NCBI RefSeq assembly: GCF_021654775.1
Contig: NZ_AP025343.1
Coordinates: forward strand, 2,881,501 to 2,945,500
Reading direction: 5' to 3'
Source of the DNA: Paenibacillus azoreducens
GTDB lineage: Bacteria > Bacillota > Bacilli > Paenibacillales > Paenibacillaceae
Length of the DNA stretch: 64,000 nucleotides
The notes beneath the pieces are model-generated. The model was given only the letters and a program-made list of their open reading frames with translations, searched no databases and was not told where the DNA came from. Positions 8,751 to 17,751 of the stretch are shown here, in pieces. The position numbers and the translations under genes are program-made. Position 1 is the first letter of the stretch, and each line of letters begins with the position of its first letter.

Positions 8751-9131
8751 TTTATATCCCGATGCTTCAAGCTTACTTAAAACATGTTGGGATTGGGATT
8801 GCATACAGGAGGTTCATATCGTCGATGGGATCGCATTGTGATACGTCTTTCCGCAAAAATAATATTTACATACGAATTTCCTGCTGTTTTTATCAATGAC
8901 CCCCCTCAGAATTTAAAACGTTTTCGAAAGAAAAATAACGTAAAAATAGCTGCTCTGGATGTTTTCTGGCAGGAGTTTGACATGGAGGGGATTTTTTGTT
9001 ATCGGGTTAGGCAGAGATATCGAGGATTTTAAATGATTTGATAAGTAATTTGTGATTATCCGAAGGTAATGACCAGAGAATGCCAAAGCCGCGAAAATAT
9101 GCCCGGTTATCCTCTTTGCCGCCTGTGTAAG
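8751..9131. other. gene-free stretch before the ABC exporter
   Basis: A possible 82-codon frame (8784-9032) has no convincing ribosome site or recognisable protein and was not called. I see no tRNA, terminator or clear promoter here. Together with 8096-8750 it makes a 1.1-kb gene-free block dominated by dispersed repeats. Confidence 0.5.
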
Positions 9132-9164
9132 ACGATGTTAAACTTCATAAATATTCAACATCGT
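9132..9164 (+). promoter_or_regulatory. hairpin in the leader of the ABC exporter operon
   Basis: ACGATGTT and AACATCGT form an 8-bp perfect inverted repeat separated by 17 bases, 50 bases before the first exporter gene. There is no T run, so it is more likely an operator or mRNA stability element than a terminator. Confidence 0.4.
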
Positions 9165-9213
9165 TTCCAAGGGAAAGCGATGAAGATTTGAGATGATACG
9201 AAGGAGGAGAACC

Positions 9214-10986
9214 ATGAATGTTCTCAGGCAAATGCAGAGCTTTTTTTGGGAGAAGAGAAGTTTATTATATCTATCTATACTCTGCCTCGCCATAGCGACT
9301 GCATTGGGGCTTGTAACCCCGAACCTGCTGCGCAAACTGATCGATGATGCGATTATGCCGCAGCACTTTGAGCTGGTTCCCATGCTGGCATTAACCGTGA
9401 TTGCAGTTGTAGTCGTCAAAGCACTCATGCAATTTTTAAGCGGTTTCTTTGGCGGCAGAATGGGGAACTATCTGGCATACCGTTTACGGAACGGCTGCTA
9501 CGAGAAACTGCAAGTTTTGTCTTTCCGCTATTACGACACGGCCAGAACCGGAGACTTGATGTCCCGTTTGACCGGGGATCTCGAAGCTATCCGCCAGTTT
9601 ATTGCTTTCGGGATTCCGCAAATTTTAAACACGATGTTAATGGTGCTGTTCGGCGCCATCGTCATGCTGTCCATCAGTTGGCAGCTTACGTTGATTACGA
9701 TGATCAGTATTCCGTTTCTGGTTATCGTCGCCTTGAAATTCGAGAACCGCATTCATCCGGCTTTCCAGGAGATGCGTCTTGCGCTCAGCGCTTTGACCAC
9801 CTCTGTTCAGGAGAACATCACGGGCGTCAGAACCGTTAAATCCTTTGCCCGCGAGCCGCATGAAGTCGATAAGTTCTCTTTACGCAATGAACGGTACAAA
9901 AGCAATCAGATTTTCGCATCGGGGATATGGAGCCGCTATTTTCCGCTGATGGAGCTTCTTGCTTGCATTTGCGTAGTCACTCTGCTGGGAGTGGGCGGCA
10001 CGATGGTTATCCGCCAAACATTGTCGCTCGGCGAACTGGTTGCTTTCTTCAGCTTGATCTGGTATATCATCGGTCCGATGTGGAACATCGGGTACTTGAT
10101 CAATAACTATACGCAATCGGAGGCTTCCGGCGAACGCGTCATGGAGCTGCTCAACCAGCCGATTGATGTGCAGGATAAAGAAAATGCGATCCGGCTCCGT
10201 TCGGAGGATGTGAAGGGGCATGTGACCTTTGAACATGTCACCTTCGCCTACGGAAACAAACTGGCCGCAATCAAAGATATCGATCTGGATGCGCCTCCGG
10301 GAACGGTGATCGGCTTTCTCGGCGGTACGGGTTCCGGTAAATCAACCATCATTCAGCTGCTGATGCATGCGTACAACGTCAACAGCGGCAGCATCAAGCT
10401 GGACGGAATCAATATTAACGATATTCAGGTTCAAAGCCTGCGGAGTCAGATCGCTAGTGTATTTCAGGAGACATTCCTGTTCTCCTCGAGCATCCGCAAC
10501 AATATCGCTTACGGAATGAAGGATGTCTCGATGGATGAAATTATCCGCGCCGCGAAGCTGGCAAAAGCCCATGATTTCATCATGGAAATGGCCGATGGCT
10601 ACGATACGATCGTCGGTGAACGGGGAATGGGCTTGTCCGGCGGCCAGAAGCAGCGGATCGCCATCGCACGCGCCCTGCTCAAAAATCCGAAAATCCTCAT
10701 TTTGGACGATGCGACAAGCGCGGTCGATATGGAAACCGAACATGAAATTCAGTCGGGTTTCCAGGAGGTCATGAAAGGACGGACGACGTTTATTATCGCC
10801 CACCGCATTTCCTCGCTTCGCCATGCCGACGAAATTCTGGTGCTGGATGAAGGCAAAATCGTACAGCGCGGCAAACATGAGGAGCTGATTGCGGTTCCTG
10901 GTCCTTATCAGGATGTATACCATATACAATATGCAGACCACATTGCCCGGATGAACGGGAATGCAGAAGAGCGGGTGAGGACATGA
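9214..10986 (+). CDS. ABC exporter half-transporter, subunit 1 (degenerate catalytic site)
   Basis: About 590 residues: six membrane helices (about 1-320) fused to an ATPase domain, as in drug or lipid exporters. Walker A is GGTGSGKST (near 370), the signature LSGGQ is canonical, but Walker B reads ILILDDATSAVD, with Asp where the catalytic Glu normally stands. The ATG at 9214 follows GAAGGAGGAG; the upstream in-frame ATG at 9193 contains that ribosome site in its coding part and is unlikely. The gene overlaps the next by ATGA. The pair fits the heterodimeric exporter pattern known from BmrCD and TM287/288. Substrate is unknown; B. subtilis YfiB/YfiC is a possible relative. Confidence 0.88.
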   Translation: MNVLRQMQSFFWEKRSLLYLSILCLAIATALGLVTPNLLRKLIDDAIMPQHFELVPMLALTVIAVVVVKALMQFLSGFFGGRMGNYLAYRLRNGCYEKLQVLSFRYYDTARTGDLMSRLTGDLEAIRQFIAFGIPQILNTMLMVLFGAIVMLSISWQLTLITMISIPFLVIVALKFENRIHPAFQEMRLALSALTTSVQENITGVRTVKSFAREPHEVDKFSLRNERYKSNQIFASGIWSRYFPLMELLACICVVTLLGVGGTMVIRQTLSLGELVAFFSLIWYIIGPMWNIGYLINNYTQSEASGERVMELLNQPIDVQDKENAIRLRSEDVKGHVTFEHVTFAYGNKLAAIKDIDLDAPPGTVIGFLGGTGSGKSTIIQLLMHAYNVNSGSIKLDGININDIQVQSLRSQIASVFQETFLFSSSIRNNIAYGMKDVSMDEIIRAAKLAKAHDFIMEMADGYDTIVGERGMGLSGGQKQRIAIARALLKNPKILILDDATSAVDMETEHEIQSGFQEVMKGRTTFIIAHRISSLRHADEILVLDEGKIVQRGKHEELIAVPGPYQDVYHIQYADHIARMNGNAEERVRT

Positions 10987-12851
10987 ATACGGCAACGCAA
11001 ACCAAGAAATACAAGCAGAATGATACCGGCAAGCCGAAGGGGAGCGAACCCGGCAAAACCGGAGAAAGATTCGTCTATCAGGATGATGAGGTCATTGAAA
11101 AACCGTTTAACTGGGCGCAGCTGACGAGATTGTTTTCATACATGAAGCCTTATGCGAAGCAGCTGCTGCCGCTTGTGATCCTGATGATGGTGCTCGGCAC
11201 GGTTACGAAGCTGACCGTTCCTTATTTGACCAGTATGGCGATCGATAAAGCAATCGCGCCGAAGGATGGGGCTACAAGCCTGAATATGCTGTACACGATT
11301 ACGGCCATTATCCTTGTGCTCTATATTATTCAATGGCTTGCAAGTACGTACCGGATTAAATTTACGAATATCATCGGACAGCGCGTCATCTATGACTTGC
11401 GAAGCGATTTGTTCAAACATATCCAGAAGCTGTCTTTCAACTTTTTTGACAAACGCCCTGCTGGATCGGTGCTGGTCCGCATTACCAACGACGTTAACTC
11501 GCTGCAGGAGCTGTTTACGAGCGGTGTCGTGAATCTGATGATCGACTGCGTGCAGCTGTTAGGCATTATCATTATTTTGCTTGTCATCAACTGGAAGTTG
11601 GGTCTTGCCGTCATTTTGACGGTACCGGTCATGTTCGTCATTTCGACCAAGCTGCGGATACGAATCCGCCGGGCCTGGCAGGATGTCCGGATGAAGAACT
11701 CGCGGATCAACTCCCATCTGAATGAATCGATTCAAGGGATTCGCGTCACCCAAGCTTTTACGCAGGAGCAGGAAAATATTCGCTTCTTCGATAAAATGAA
11801 CATGGACAGCAAAAAATCATGGGACCGGGCTTCCATGCTTAACCAGGGTTTTGGACCGCTCATTGAAATTACGGGCGGCGTCGGAACGCTGATCCTGTTT
11901 TGGTTTGGCGCATACCTGATCCAAGATGGGCAACTGACCGTCGGTTTGTTGGTAGCATTCTCAAGCTATGTCGGAAACTTCTGGGAACCAATCAACCGTC
12001 TCGGCCAAATGTATAACCAGTTGCTGGTGGCGATGGCCTCTTCGGAGCGGATCTTCGAGTTTATCGACGAAAAGCCGAACATCGACGACAAACCGGATGC
12101 CGTACCTATGCCGAAAATCCAAGGCGACATCAAGCTGCAAGACGTCGTATTCGAATACGAAAAGGGACGCCAGGCGTTAAAGGGCATTAATCTGGACGTC
12201 AAAGCCGGGCAAACCATTGCGCTTGTCGGTCACACGGGTTCAGGCAAAAGCACCATTATCAACCTGCTCAGCCGGTTTTATGATATTACGAAGGGCAAAA
12301 TTACGATTGACGGGTTAGATATCCGCGACGTGAAGCTGGAGACGCTGCGCAGCCAGATCGGTATCGTGCTGCAGGATACGTTTATCTTCTCGGGCACGAT
12401 CCGGGACAATATCCGGTTTGGGCGCCTCGATGCAACGGATGAGGAGATCGAAGCGGTAGCCAAAGCCGTCAATGCTCATGAATTCATTGAAAAACTTCCG
12501 GGAGGTTATGATACCGAGGTCGAGGAACGCGGAAATATGCTTTCGATGGGGCAGCGGCAGCTCTTGTCATTCGCCCGCGCTTTGCTAGCCGATCCGAGAA
12601 TTCTGATCCTGGATGAAGCGACGGCAAGCATCGACACGGAAACCGAACTTAAAATCCAGGAAGCACTTAAAGTGCTGCTGAAAGGCCGCACCTCATTCAT
12701 TGTTGCGCACCGGCTGTCAACGATCCGCCATGCGGATAAAATCGTCGTGCTTGATCACGGCGAAATCAAGGAAGAGGGCAACCATGCGGAGCTGATGCAG
12801 CAGCGAGGAACCTATTACGGACTGATCGAAGCGCAGTTTAGATTTATATAA
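10983..12851 (+). CDS. ABC exporter half-transporter, subunit 2
   Basis: 622 residues with a charged ~50-residue cytoplasmic N-terminus, six membrane helices and an ATPase domain. Walker A is GHTGSGKST (near 417), Walker B is LILDEATASID with the catalytic Glu present, but the signature is LSMGQ rather than LSGGQ. This complements subunit 1: one composite site (Walker motifs of this subunit with LSGGQ of subunit 1) is canonical, and the other (Asp-for-Glu plus LSMGQ) is degenerate. The ATG overlaps the stop of subunit 1, so the two are translationally coupled and should be made in equal amounts. Confidence 0.9.
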   Translation: MNTATQTKKYKQNDTGKPKGSEPGKTGERFVYQDDEVIEKPFNWAQLTRLFSYMKPYAKQLLPLVILMMVLGTVTKLTVPYLTSMAIDKAIAPKDGATSLNMLYTITAIILVLYIIQWLASTYRIKFTNIIGQRVIYDLRSDLFKHIQKLSFNFFDKRPAGSVLVRITNDVNSLQELFTSGVVNLMIDCVQLLGIIIILLVINWKLGLAVILTVPVMFVISTKLRIRIRRAWQDVRMKNSRINSHLNESIQGIRVTQAFTQEQENIRFFDKMNMDSKKSWDRASMLNQGFGPLIEITGGVGTLILFWFGAYLIQDGQLTVGLLVAFSSYVGNFWEPINRLGQMYNQLLVAMASSERIFEFIDEKPNIDDKPDAVPMPKIQGDIKLQDVVFEYEKGRQALKGINLDVKAGQTIALVGHTGSGKSTIINLLSRFYDITKGKITIDGLDIRDVKLETLRSQIGIVLQDTFIFSGTIRDNIRFGRLDATDEEIEAVAKAVNAHEFIEKLPGGYDTEVEERGNMLSMGQRQLLSFARALLADPRILILDEATASIDTETELKIQEALKVLLKGRTSFIVAHRLSTIRHADKIVVLDHGEIKEEGNHAELMQQRGTYYGLIEAQFRFI

Positions 12852-13136
12852 GAGGGACCTTTTGGAACACGTACGATAAGCGCGGATTTTTGGGACATCT
12901 TACAACAAAGTTCTGTAAAATCAATAATCAAAGTGTGAAATTCGACAGACTTTCGGCCTAAAAATAAGGCGAGTTTGTGAACTTTACAGGAAAATGTCGG
13001 AGCACTCTTGCATTCTTTCTTTTAAACCCTGAAAATAGTTAATAAGGCGAGATCAAGAAATGAAAAGGCTTAGCCGTTTTATTGATCGCGCCTAGGTATA
13101 CGGAACATGTATACATTAATAGGGGGGAATTAGGAA
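12852..13136. other. gene-free region with a short palindromic element
   Basis: Nothing coding was seen. CGATAAGCGCGGATTTTT at 12873 resembles one end of the GCGCGATC repeat family, whose clearer short copy is at 13046-13092. No obvious terminator follows the exporter operon. Confidence 0.4.
13046..13092. repeat. GGCGCGATC-type element, short copy B
   Basis: The ends GGCGAGATCAAGAAA and TTTTATTGATCGCGCC are inverted versions of each other. At 47 bp this is a shortened member of the family at 4309, 18843 and 36608. Confidence 0.6.
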
Positions 13137-13346
13137 GTGGTGTGGGGTGCTCCTTTTTCTGCACATACCATGAAAATGCCGCTGCCGGGCAGTGGCGAAG
13201 CAGGAAACAACATCATACGCGATGCCCAGCGAGCGGGCGTTAAGACCATTGCCGTGGATCGATATGCGGATCTTCAGAAAGCGTGGAATACGGCTAGACA
13301 AGCCGCCAGTCTTTTAAAAGTGGAGGAATATGATCATGAACAGTAA
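13137..13346 (+). pseudogene. purT: N-terminal fragment of phosphoribosylglycinamide formyltransferase 2
   Basis: The 69-codon frame opens VWGAPFSAHT and continues PGSGEAGNNII-AQRAGVKTIAVDRYAD. This matches, by memory, the start of PurT, whose nucleotide-binding loop reads LLGSGELGKEV-AQRLGV-VIAVDRY. Only about the first 45 residues of a ~390-residue enzyme remain, and the loop has two unlikely substitutions (LPGSGEAG). It then runs into an unrelated tail that overlaps the next gene. It starts at a GTG after AGGAAGTG, so a short peptide could still be made, but the enzyme cannot. Confidence 0.65.
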
Positions 13347-13797
13347 CATCTTGGCCCCTGCTCTGCAAATTCGCAAATCGAATTGCGAATGCGATCTTGA
13401 AGCTGTTACGGCATTGATGCGGGAATTGAATTATCCTACGACCATCAATGTGATGCGCGAACGCATCCAGGCTTCTGAGAACAATCCTAAGCTTTGCACA
13501 ATGGTTGCCGAGCTTGATGGGAAGGTTATCGGGATGGTTGCACTGAACCAGGTGAGATCTTTTGCGAGAAGCGAGACGGCAACGCAAGTTTCGGCTTTGA
13601 TCGTTTCCAAAGAGCATCGCGGTCAAGGCATCGGCAAACGGCTGATCCGAAATGCGGAAGAATGGAGTAAGGCACAAGGCAGCCAAACCTTGTTCTTGAT
13701 CAGCGGCAATCGCGTTGAACGGGCACCTGCCCATGCTTTTTATGAACATATCGGTTTTGAGAAAATTGGATATCAATTTGTTAGAAAACTGAAATAA
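13336..13797 (+). CDS. GNAT-family N-acetyltransferase
   Basis: About 153 residues with the GNAT acetyl-CoA fold. Motif A is clear: VSALIVSKEHRGQGIGKRL, with the Q/RxxGxG/A pyrophosphate-binding loop as RGQGIG. The C-terminal AHAFYEHIGFEKIGYQF is the usual motif B. The ribosome site GGAGG (13322) is too close to the ATG at 13330, so the ATG at 13336 is preferred. It overlaps the end of the purT fragment and is followed by a strong terminator. Substrate cannot be inferred from sequence or neighbours. Confidence 0.85.
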   Translation: MNSNILAPALQIRKSNCECDLEAVTALMRELNYPTTINVMRERIQASENNPKLCTMVAELDGKVIGMVALNQVRSFARSETATQVSALIVSKEHRGQGIGKRLIRNAEEWSKAQGSQTLFLISGNRVERAPAHAFYEHIGFEKIGYQFVRKLK

Positions 13798-13815
13798 TAC
13801 AGTACATGATGATAT

Positions 13816-13850
13816 GCCCGCCCCTTTTATGGGGGTGGGCGTTTTGTTTT
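13816..13850 (+). terminator. Rho-independent terminator
   Basis: GCCCGCCCC / GGGGGTGGGC stem followed by GTTTTGTTTTT. It ends the acetyltransferase transcript. Confidence 0.88.
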
Positions 13851-13959
13851 TACGCGGCCCTTACTTCTTAGAGCGTATGACGAAAGGCGTTTTCCTAATG
13901 CTGCAAGATCATTAATTTACAACTTTCCATCTCTGAGATAGAATACGTAAATATCAAAC

Positions 13960-13973
13960 CGTAAGCGTTTACA
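13960..13973 (-). promoter_or_regulatory. candidate catabolite-responsive element (cre)
   Basis: On the minus strand the sequence is TGTAAACGCTTACG, which fits the Bacillales CcpA site TGWAARCGYTWNCW except at the last base. It lies about 320 bases upstream of the sugar-sensing regulator gene, so CcpA repression of the mgl regulon is plausible. The intervening space is filled by a mobile-type repeat. Confidence 0.5.
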
Positions 13974-14030
13974 GGATTTTCGCTGCTTATGCCTATATAA
14001 GTTGAAATACATAAAAGAACTGGGAACAGC

Positions 14031-14243
14031 TATATAAGTTGAACTAAAGAAAATGAAAAGGGAAAGCAAGAGGGGGAAATGATTCTGGAGAAGCGGAGCG
14101 TTCGCCTTTGTGAGCGGATTTCTACCATAGATGAGGTTCAAATCATAGAAATCTGGGAGCAACAGCGATCGAAAGAACATTTCACCCGGCTGCCTCCTTC
14201 CGTTCATAATCATTGGTTCAACTTATATAGTTCAACTTATATA
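14031..14243. repeat. 213-bp MITE-like element with TATATAAGTTGAAC ends
   Basis: The left end TATATAAGTTGAACTAAAG is mirrored at the right by TTCAACTTATATA, itself doubled (GGTTCAACTTATATAG then TTCAACTTATATA). Part of the left end recurs at 8706-8750 and 8413-8435, and the right interior (CACCCGGCTGCC ... ATCATTGGTTCAACTTAT) recurs at 58145-58210. An extra end-like copy sits at 13993-14008. There is no transposase; a 70-codon frame inside is a chance ORF. The element separates the candidate cre site from the regulator gene. Confidence 0.7.
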
Positions 14244-14293
14244 ACTTTTCAAACTCTTGCGGTCAATATAGAAAATCAAAAGGATGGATGAAG

Positions 14294-15961
14294 ATGTACA
14301 AGCTTTTATTGGTGGAGGACGAGGAAGACGTAAGAGAGGGGCTGGTCGAAGAGATCGATTGGGAGAGCCTTGGTTTTCAAGTAGTCGATACTGCCGAAAA
14401 TGGCATGGAAGCGACGGAGCTTTTTGAGAAACATATCCCGGATGTGGTGGTCACCGATATTCAGATGCCGTTTATGGACGGACTGCAGCTGGCCGGTTGG
14501 ATTCGCGAACATTACAGGGCAACCAAGATCATCATTTTGACAGGATACGACGAGTTTGAATATGCGCAGAAAGCGATCAAGCTGCAAATCGACGAATTTC
14601 TGCTAAAACCTTTTTCTTCCCAGGACCTGGTGGAGGTTGTGCTGAAGGTTAAAAGGCAAATAGATGATGAGGCAGCCGAAAAAGAAAACATTCATGTCCT
14701 AATGGAACATTACCGCAAAAGCATTCCTGTACTCAGGGAGCTTTTTTTGTCTCAGTTGGTATCGCGGAGCATGCCATCCGAGGAAATTCGCGAAAAAAGC
14801 GGCAGTTACGGCGTAAATATGGACGGGCAGGGTTTTATGGCATCCGTGCTGCGGATTGATTATGTCCATCACTATGCCGTGCTACAAGAGGAGGGGGAAG
14901 AAGGAGGGGCATCCGTATCATTAAAACATTCGGAAGACCGTTACCTGCAGCTGTTTGCCGTATTGAACATCGCCGATGAAATTTGCCGTAGAGTAAGCGG
15001 ATTTCATGTCTTTATTCATATGGAGGATTGTGTCTTGCTGGCGGCGCTGGAAGAAAAGGATGCGGCCTTGGCGGCGCAGCAAACGCTTGCCGTGCTTGAT
15101 GAAATCCGCATCAATGTGTACAAGTACTTAAATCTTACCATGACGATTGGTGCGGGAACGGTGTGCCCATACCCCAGCGAAATCCATCAATCGTATCGAA
15201 AAGCGGTAGAGGCGCTGGATTACCGGCTCATTCTCGGAAATGACCGTGTCATTTGGATCGGGGACGTGGAAACGGAGCGGAACGAGTCGCTGGTTTTCGA
15301 TGAATTCAAGGAGCAGTCGCTGATTCGCTGCATGAAGGTAGGGACAGCCGAGGAGCTGGAAGAACTGATCGGGAAAATGTTTGGCGGCATCCCAATCCCC
15401 CAGCTTTCGGTTCAGGATTGTCAGGTGTATCTGATGGAAATCCTCGCATGCATCATGAAAGTCGCCAAGGAATTCGGCGTGGAACTTGAAGAATTGTTTG
15501 GCGAAGGAGCACATCCATTCGCGGAAGTTTATAAATACAATAATCTGCAGGAGGTTCAACAGTGGATGGGGGCCATTTGTCTTAAACTGATGAACTCCAT
15601 TGCGCAAGGAAGACAGAGCGGGTATAACCAGCTCGTTGAAAACGCCAAAGAATACATCCGGCTTCATTTTCGGGAAAGCGATATTTCAATCCATAGGGTC
15701 TGCCAGCATCTGCATATTAGTACGGGTTATTTCAGCAGCATTTTCAAAAAGGAAGTCAAAATGACTTTCGTCAATTATTTGCTCCAAATTCGCATGGAGA
15801 CGGCGAAGGAGATGCTCCGATCGACGGATTTGAAAACGTTTGAAATCGCCGAAGCCGTCGGATTTACGGACCCGAATTACTTCAGCTTTTGCTTTCGCAA
15901 AAAATTCGGCATTTCACCGAAATCATACAGAAGCGGTTCGGGAGGTGCGGTAAACGATTGA
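14294..15961 (+). CDS. YesN-type response regulator with AraC DNA-binding domain
   Basis: 555 residues. An N-terminal receiver domain starts KLLLVEDEEDVREG and has phospho-acceptor Asp55 in VVTDIQMPFMDG and the conserved Lys in LKPFSS. A ~300-residue middle region is typical of the YesN group. The C-terminal ~100 residues are an AraC/XylS double helix-turn-helix (ISIHRVCQHLHIS ... FEIAEAVGFTDPNYFS-FRKKFG). The ATG at 14294 is spaced better from AAAAGG than the in-frame ATG at 14288. It overlaps the kinase gene by four bases. Probably activates the downstream mgl operon through the direct repeats at 18754-18785. Confidence 0.9.
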   Translation: MYKLLLVEDEEDVREGLVEEIDWESLGFQVVDTAENGMEATELFEKHIPDVVVTDIQMPFMDGLQLAGWIREHYRATKIIILTGYDEFEYAQKAIKLQIDEFLLKPFSSQDLVEVVLKVKRQIDDEAAEKENIHVLMEHYRKSIPVLRELFLSQLVSRSMPSEEIREKSGSYGVNMDGQGFMASVLRIDYVHHYAVLQEEGEEGGASVSLKHSEDRYLQLFAVLNIADEICRRVSGFHVFIHMEDCVLLAALEEKDAALAAQQTLAVLDEIRINVYKYLNLTMTIGAGTVCPYPSEIHQSYRKAVEALDYRLILGNDRVIWIGDVETERNESLVFDEFKEQSLIRCMKVGTAEELEELIGKMFGGIPIPQLSVQDCQVYLMEILACIMKVAKEFGVELEELFGEGAHPFAEVYKYNNLQEVQQWMGAICLKLMNSIAQGRQSGYNQLVENAKEYIRLHFRESDISIHRVCQHLHISTGYFSSIFKKEVKMTFVNYLLQIRMETAKEMLRSTDLKTFEIAEAVGFTDPNYFSFCFRKKFGISPKSYRSGSGGAVND

Positions 15962-17751
15962 AGATCGAACGCAAAAAGAAACTGTTGAAAGCGCCCCATC
16001 TGTCTTTTAAACTTCGCAGCATTCAAACCATCATCACGGTTTCATTTACACTGGTGACTATCTTGGTCGTTATTGCCGTCAGCATCATGCTTTACAACAA
16101 ATTCGCGAAAACGGCCGAAGAAAACGCCTATCTGAACATTCAGCAAATTATTGAGCAGGTGGATTATCATCTGGAGCTCTATGTTAAGGGGATGCAGGAT
16201 ATCTTTGAGGTCGTGGAGGATCAGATTCATAAGTCGCAAGGCATCACAAGCCCTATTTTGCGGGAACAACTGTCAACGTTGCTGGATACGCGGGAGGATC
16301 TGGTATCTGTGGGGCTGTTTTCGCCGGAGGGAAAACTTGTGCTTGATATTCCAAATTTGGAAATGCGGCGCAACACCCGCCTTACGCAGCAAAGCTGGTT
16401 TGAATCGGCGCATGTCCATCCGCAGCAGCTTTCATTTTCCGCCCCCCATATTCAAAACTTATACAAAGGCCAATATAAATGGGTTGTTTCGCTCAGCAGG
16501 ATGATCACGTACCGAGATCATGAGGCAACAAAAAAGGGGATTTTGCTGGTAGACGTCAACTTCCGGACAATCGACGAACTCAGCCGCAAAGTCGCCTTGG
16601 GAAAAAGAGGCTACGCCTACATCATCGATGATCTGGGCAATATCGTATATCATCCGCAGCAGCAGTTGATCTACGCAGGTCTGAAATATGAGAATCTGGA
16701 GCCGGTTTTTGATTATGCCTACGGGAGCTATACAGACAATCCTGGCGGGGAAACGCGTTATATCACCGTCCGTACGGTTGATCCCATCAAGTGGAAAATC
16801 ATCGGGGTAGCCTATCCGGATGAAATCGTGACCACCAAAAAAGATTTGAACGAGTTTATTTTCTGGTTTTTGCTGGTTGTTTGTGCGGCGGTGGTCATTC
16901 TGGCCGTATTCGTATCCGCCAAGATCGCGCAGCCGCTCCGTAGGCTTGAACAATCTGTACAAAGCGTAGGAGAGGGCGACTTCAGCACGCCGATCCTGGT
17001 CAGCGGCGCATATGAGGTCGTGCAGCTTTCCAAGCGGTTTAATTTCATGCTGCACCGCATCCGGCAGTTGATGGACCAGATCATTTACGAACAGGAAGCC
17101 AAGCGCAGAAGCGAGCTGGACGTATTGCAGGCCCAGATCAATCCCCATTTTTTATACAATACCTTGAATTCGGTCGTTCGTTTGGCGGAAAAAGGTAAAA
17201 AAGACGAAATCGTCGCGACCATCACCTCGCTTTCGAAATTTTTCCGGATCAGTTTAAGCAAAGGCAAAAATATCATCACCCTTGGGGAAGAGCTTGAGCA
17301 TGTACGGCATTATTTGATCATTCAGAAGATCCGCTTCAAAAATAAATTCAATTACGTCATCGATTATGATATTGAAATTTTGTCATGTCTGACACTGAAG
17401 CTGATTTTGCAGCCAATCGTGGAAAATGCCATCGTTCACGGGATTGAAAAAATGTCCGATGAAGGTTACATCCACATTTCCGCCTCGATTCAGGATAGCC
17501 GCTTGGTGATTACTGTTTCCGATAACGGTCTAGGCATGTCTCGCCAGGTCATGGACCGGCTTCTGACAGGCGTGAGCCGCAGCGGCGGTTCTGGCGTTGG
17601 CGTCCGGAACGTTCATGAACGGATCCGATTGTACTACGGCAAAAATTACGGATTAAGCTTTGAAAGCGAACTGGAAGCAGGAACGACGGTGACGATTACG
17701 CTGCCCGTGGAAACCGGCGATGGCGAGACGGAGAAAAGAGGGGTGTCATGA
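15958..17751 (+). CDS. YesM-type sensor histidine kinase
   Basis: About 597 residues: membrane helix at about 22-45, an extracellular sensing domain to about 290, a second helix, HAMP (PLRRLEQSVQSVGEGDF), the phospho-acceptor His near 398 in INPHFLYNTLNSV, and the ATP-binding domain (VENAIVHGIE, SDNGLGM, GVGVRNVHERI). The start is a TTG at 15958 inside the TTGA overlap with the regulator's stop, 10 bases after GGAGGTG; the ATG at 15889 lies deep inside the regulator gene. Its stop overlaps the next gene by ATGA. Together with the binding protein it forms a three-gene sensing unit. Confidence 0.9.
   Translation: MKIERKKKLLKAPHLSFKLRSIQTIITVSFTLVTILVVIAVSIMLYNKFAKTAEENAYLNIQQIIEQVDYHLELYVKGMQDIFEVVEDQIHKSQGITSPILREQLSTLLDTREDLVSVGLFSPEGKLVLDIPNLEMRRNTRLTQQSWFESAHVHPQQLSFSAPHIQNLYKGQYKWVVSLSRMITYRDHEATKKGILLVDVNFRTIDELSRKVALGKRGYAYIIDDLGNIVYHPQQQLIYAGLKYENLEPVFDYAYGSYTDNPGGETRYITVRTVDPIKWKIIGVAYPDEIVTTKKDLNEFIFWFLLVVCAAVVILAVFVSAKIAQPLRRLEQSVQSVGEGDFSTPILVSGAYEVVQLSKRFNFMLHRIRQLMDQIIYEQEAKRRSELDVLQAQINPHFLYNTLNSVVRLAEKGKKDEIVATITSLSKFFRISLSKGKNIITLGEELEHVRHYLIIQKIRFKNKFNYVIDYDIEILSCLTLKLILQPIVENAIVHGIEKMSDEGYIHISASIQDSRLVITVSDNGLGMSRQVMDRLLTGVSRSGGSGVGVRNVHERIRLYYGKNYGLSFESELEAGTTVTITLPVETGDGETEKRGVS

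Noticed and set aside
8784..9032. An 82-codon open frame in the repeat-rich gap
   Set aside because: An AGGAGG lies inside rather than before the frame, the composition is irregular, and nothing was recognised.
14079..14291. A 70-codon open frame before the response regulator
   Set aside because: It lies inside the 213-bp repeat element and runs through its terminal repeats.
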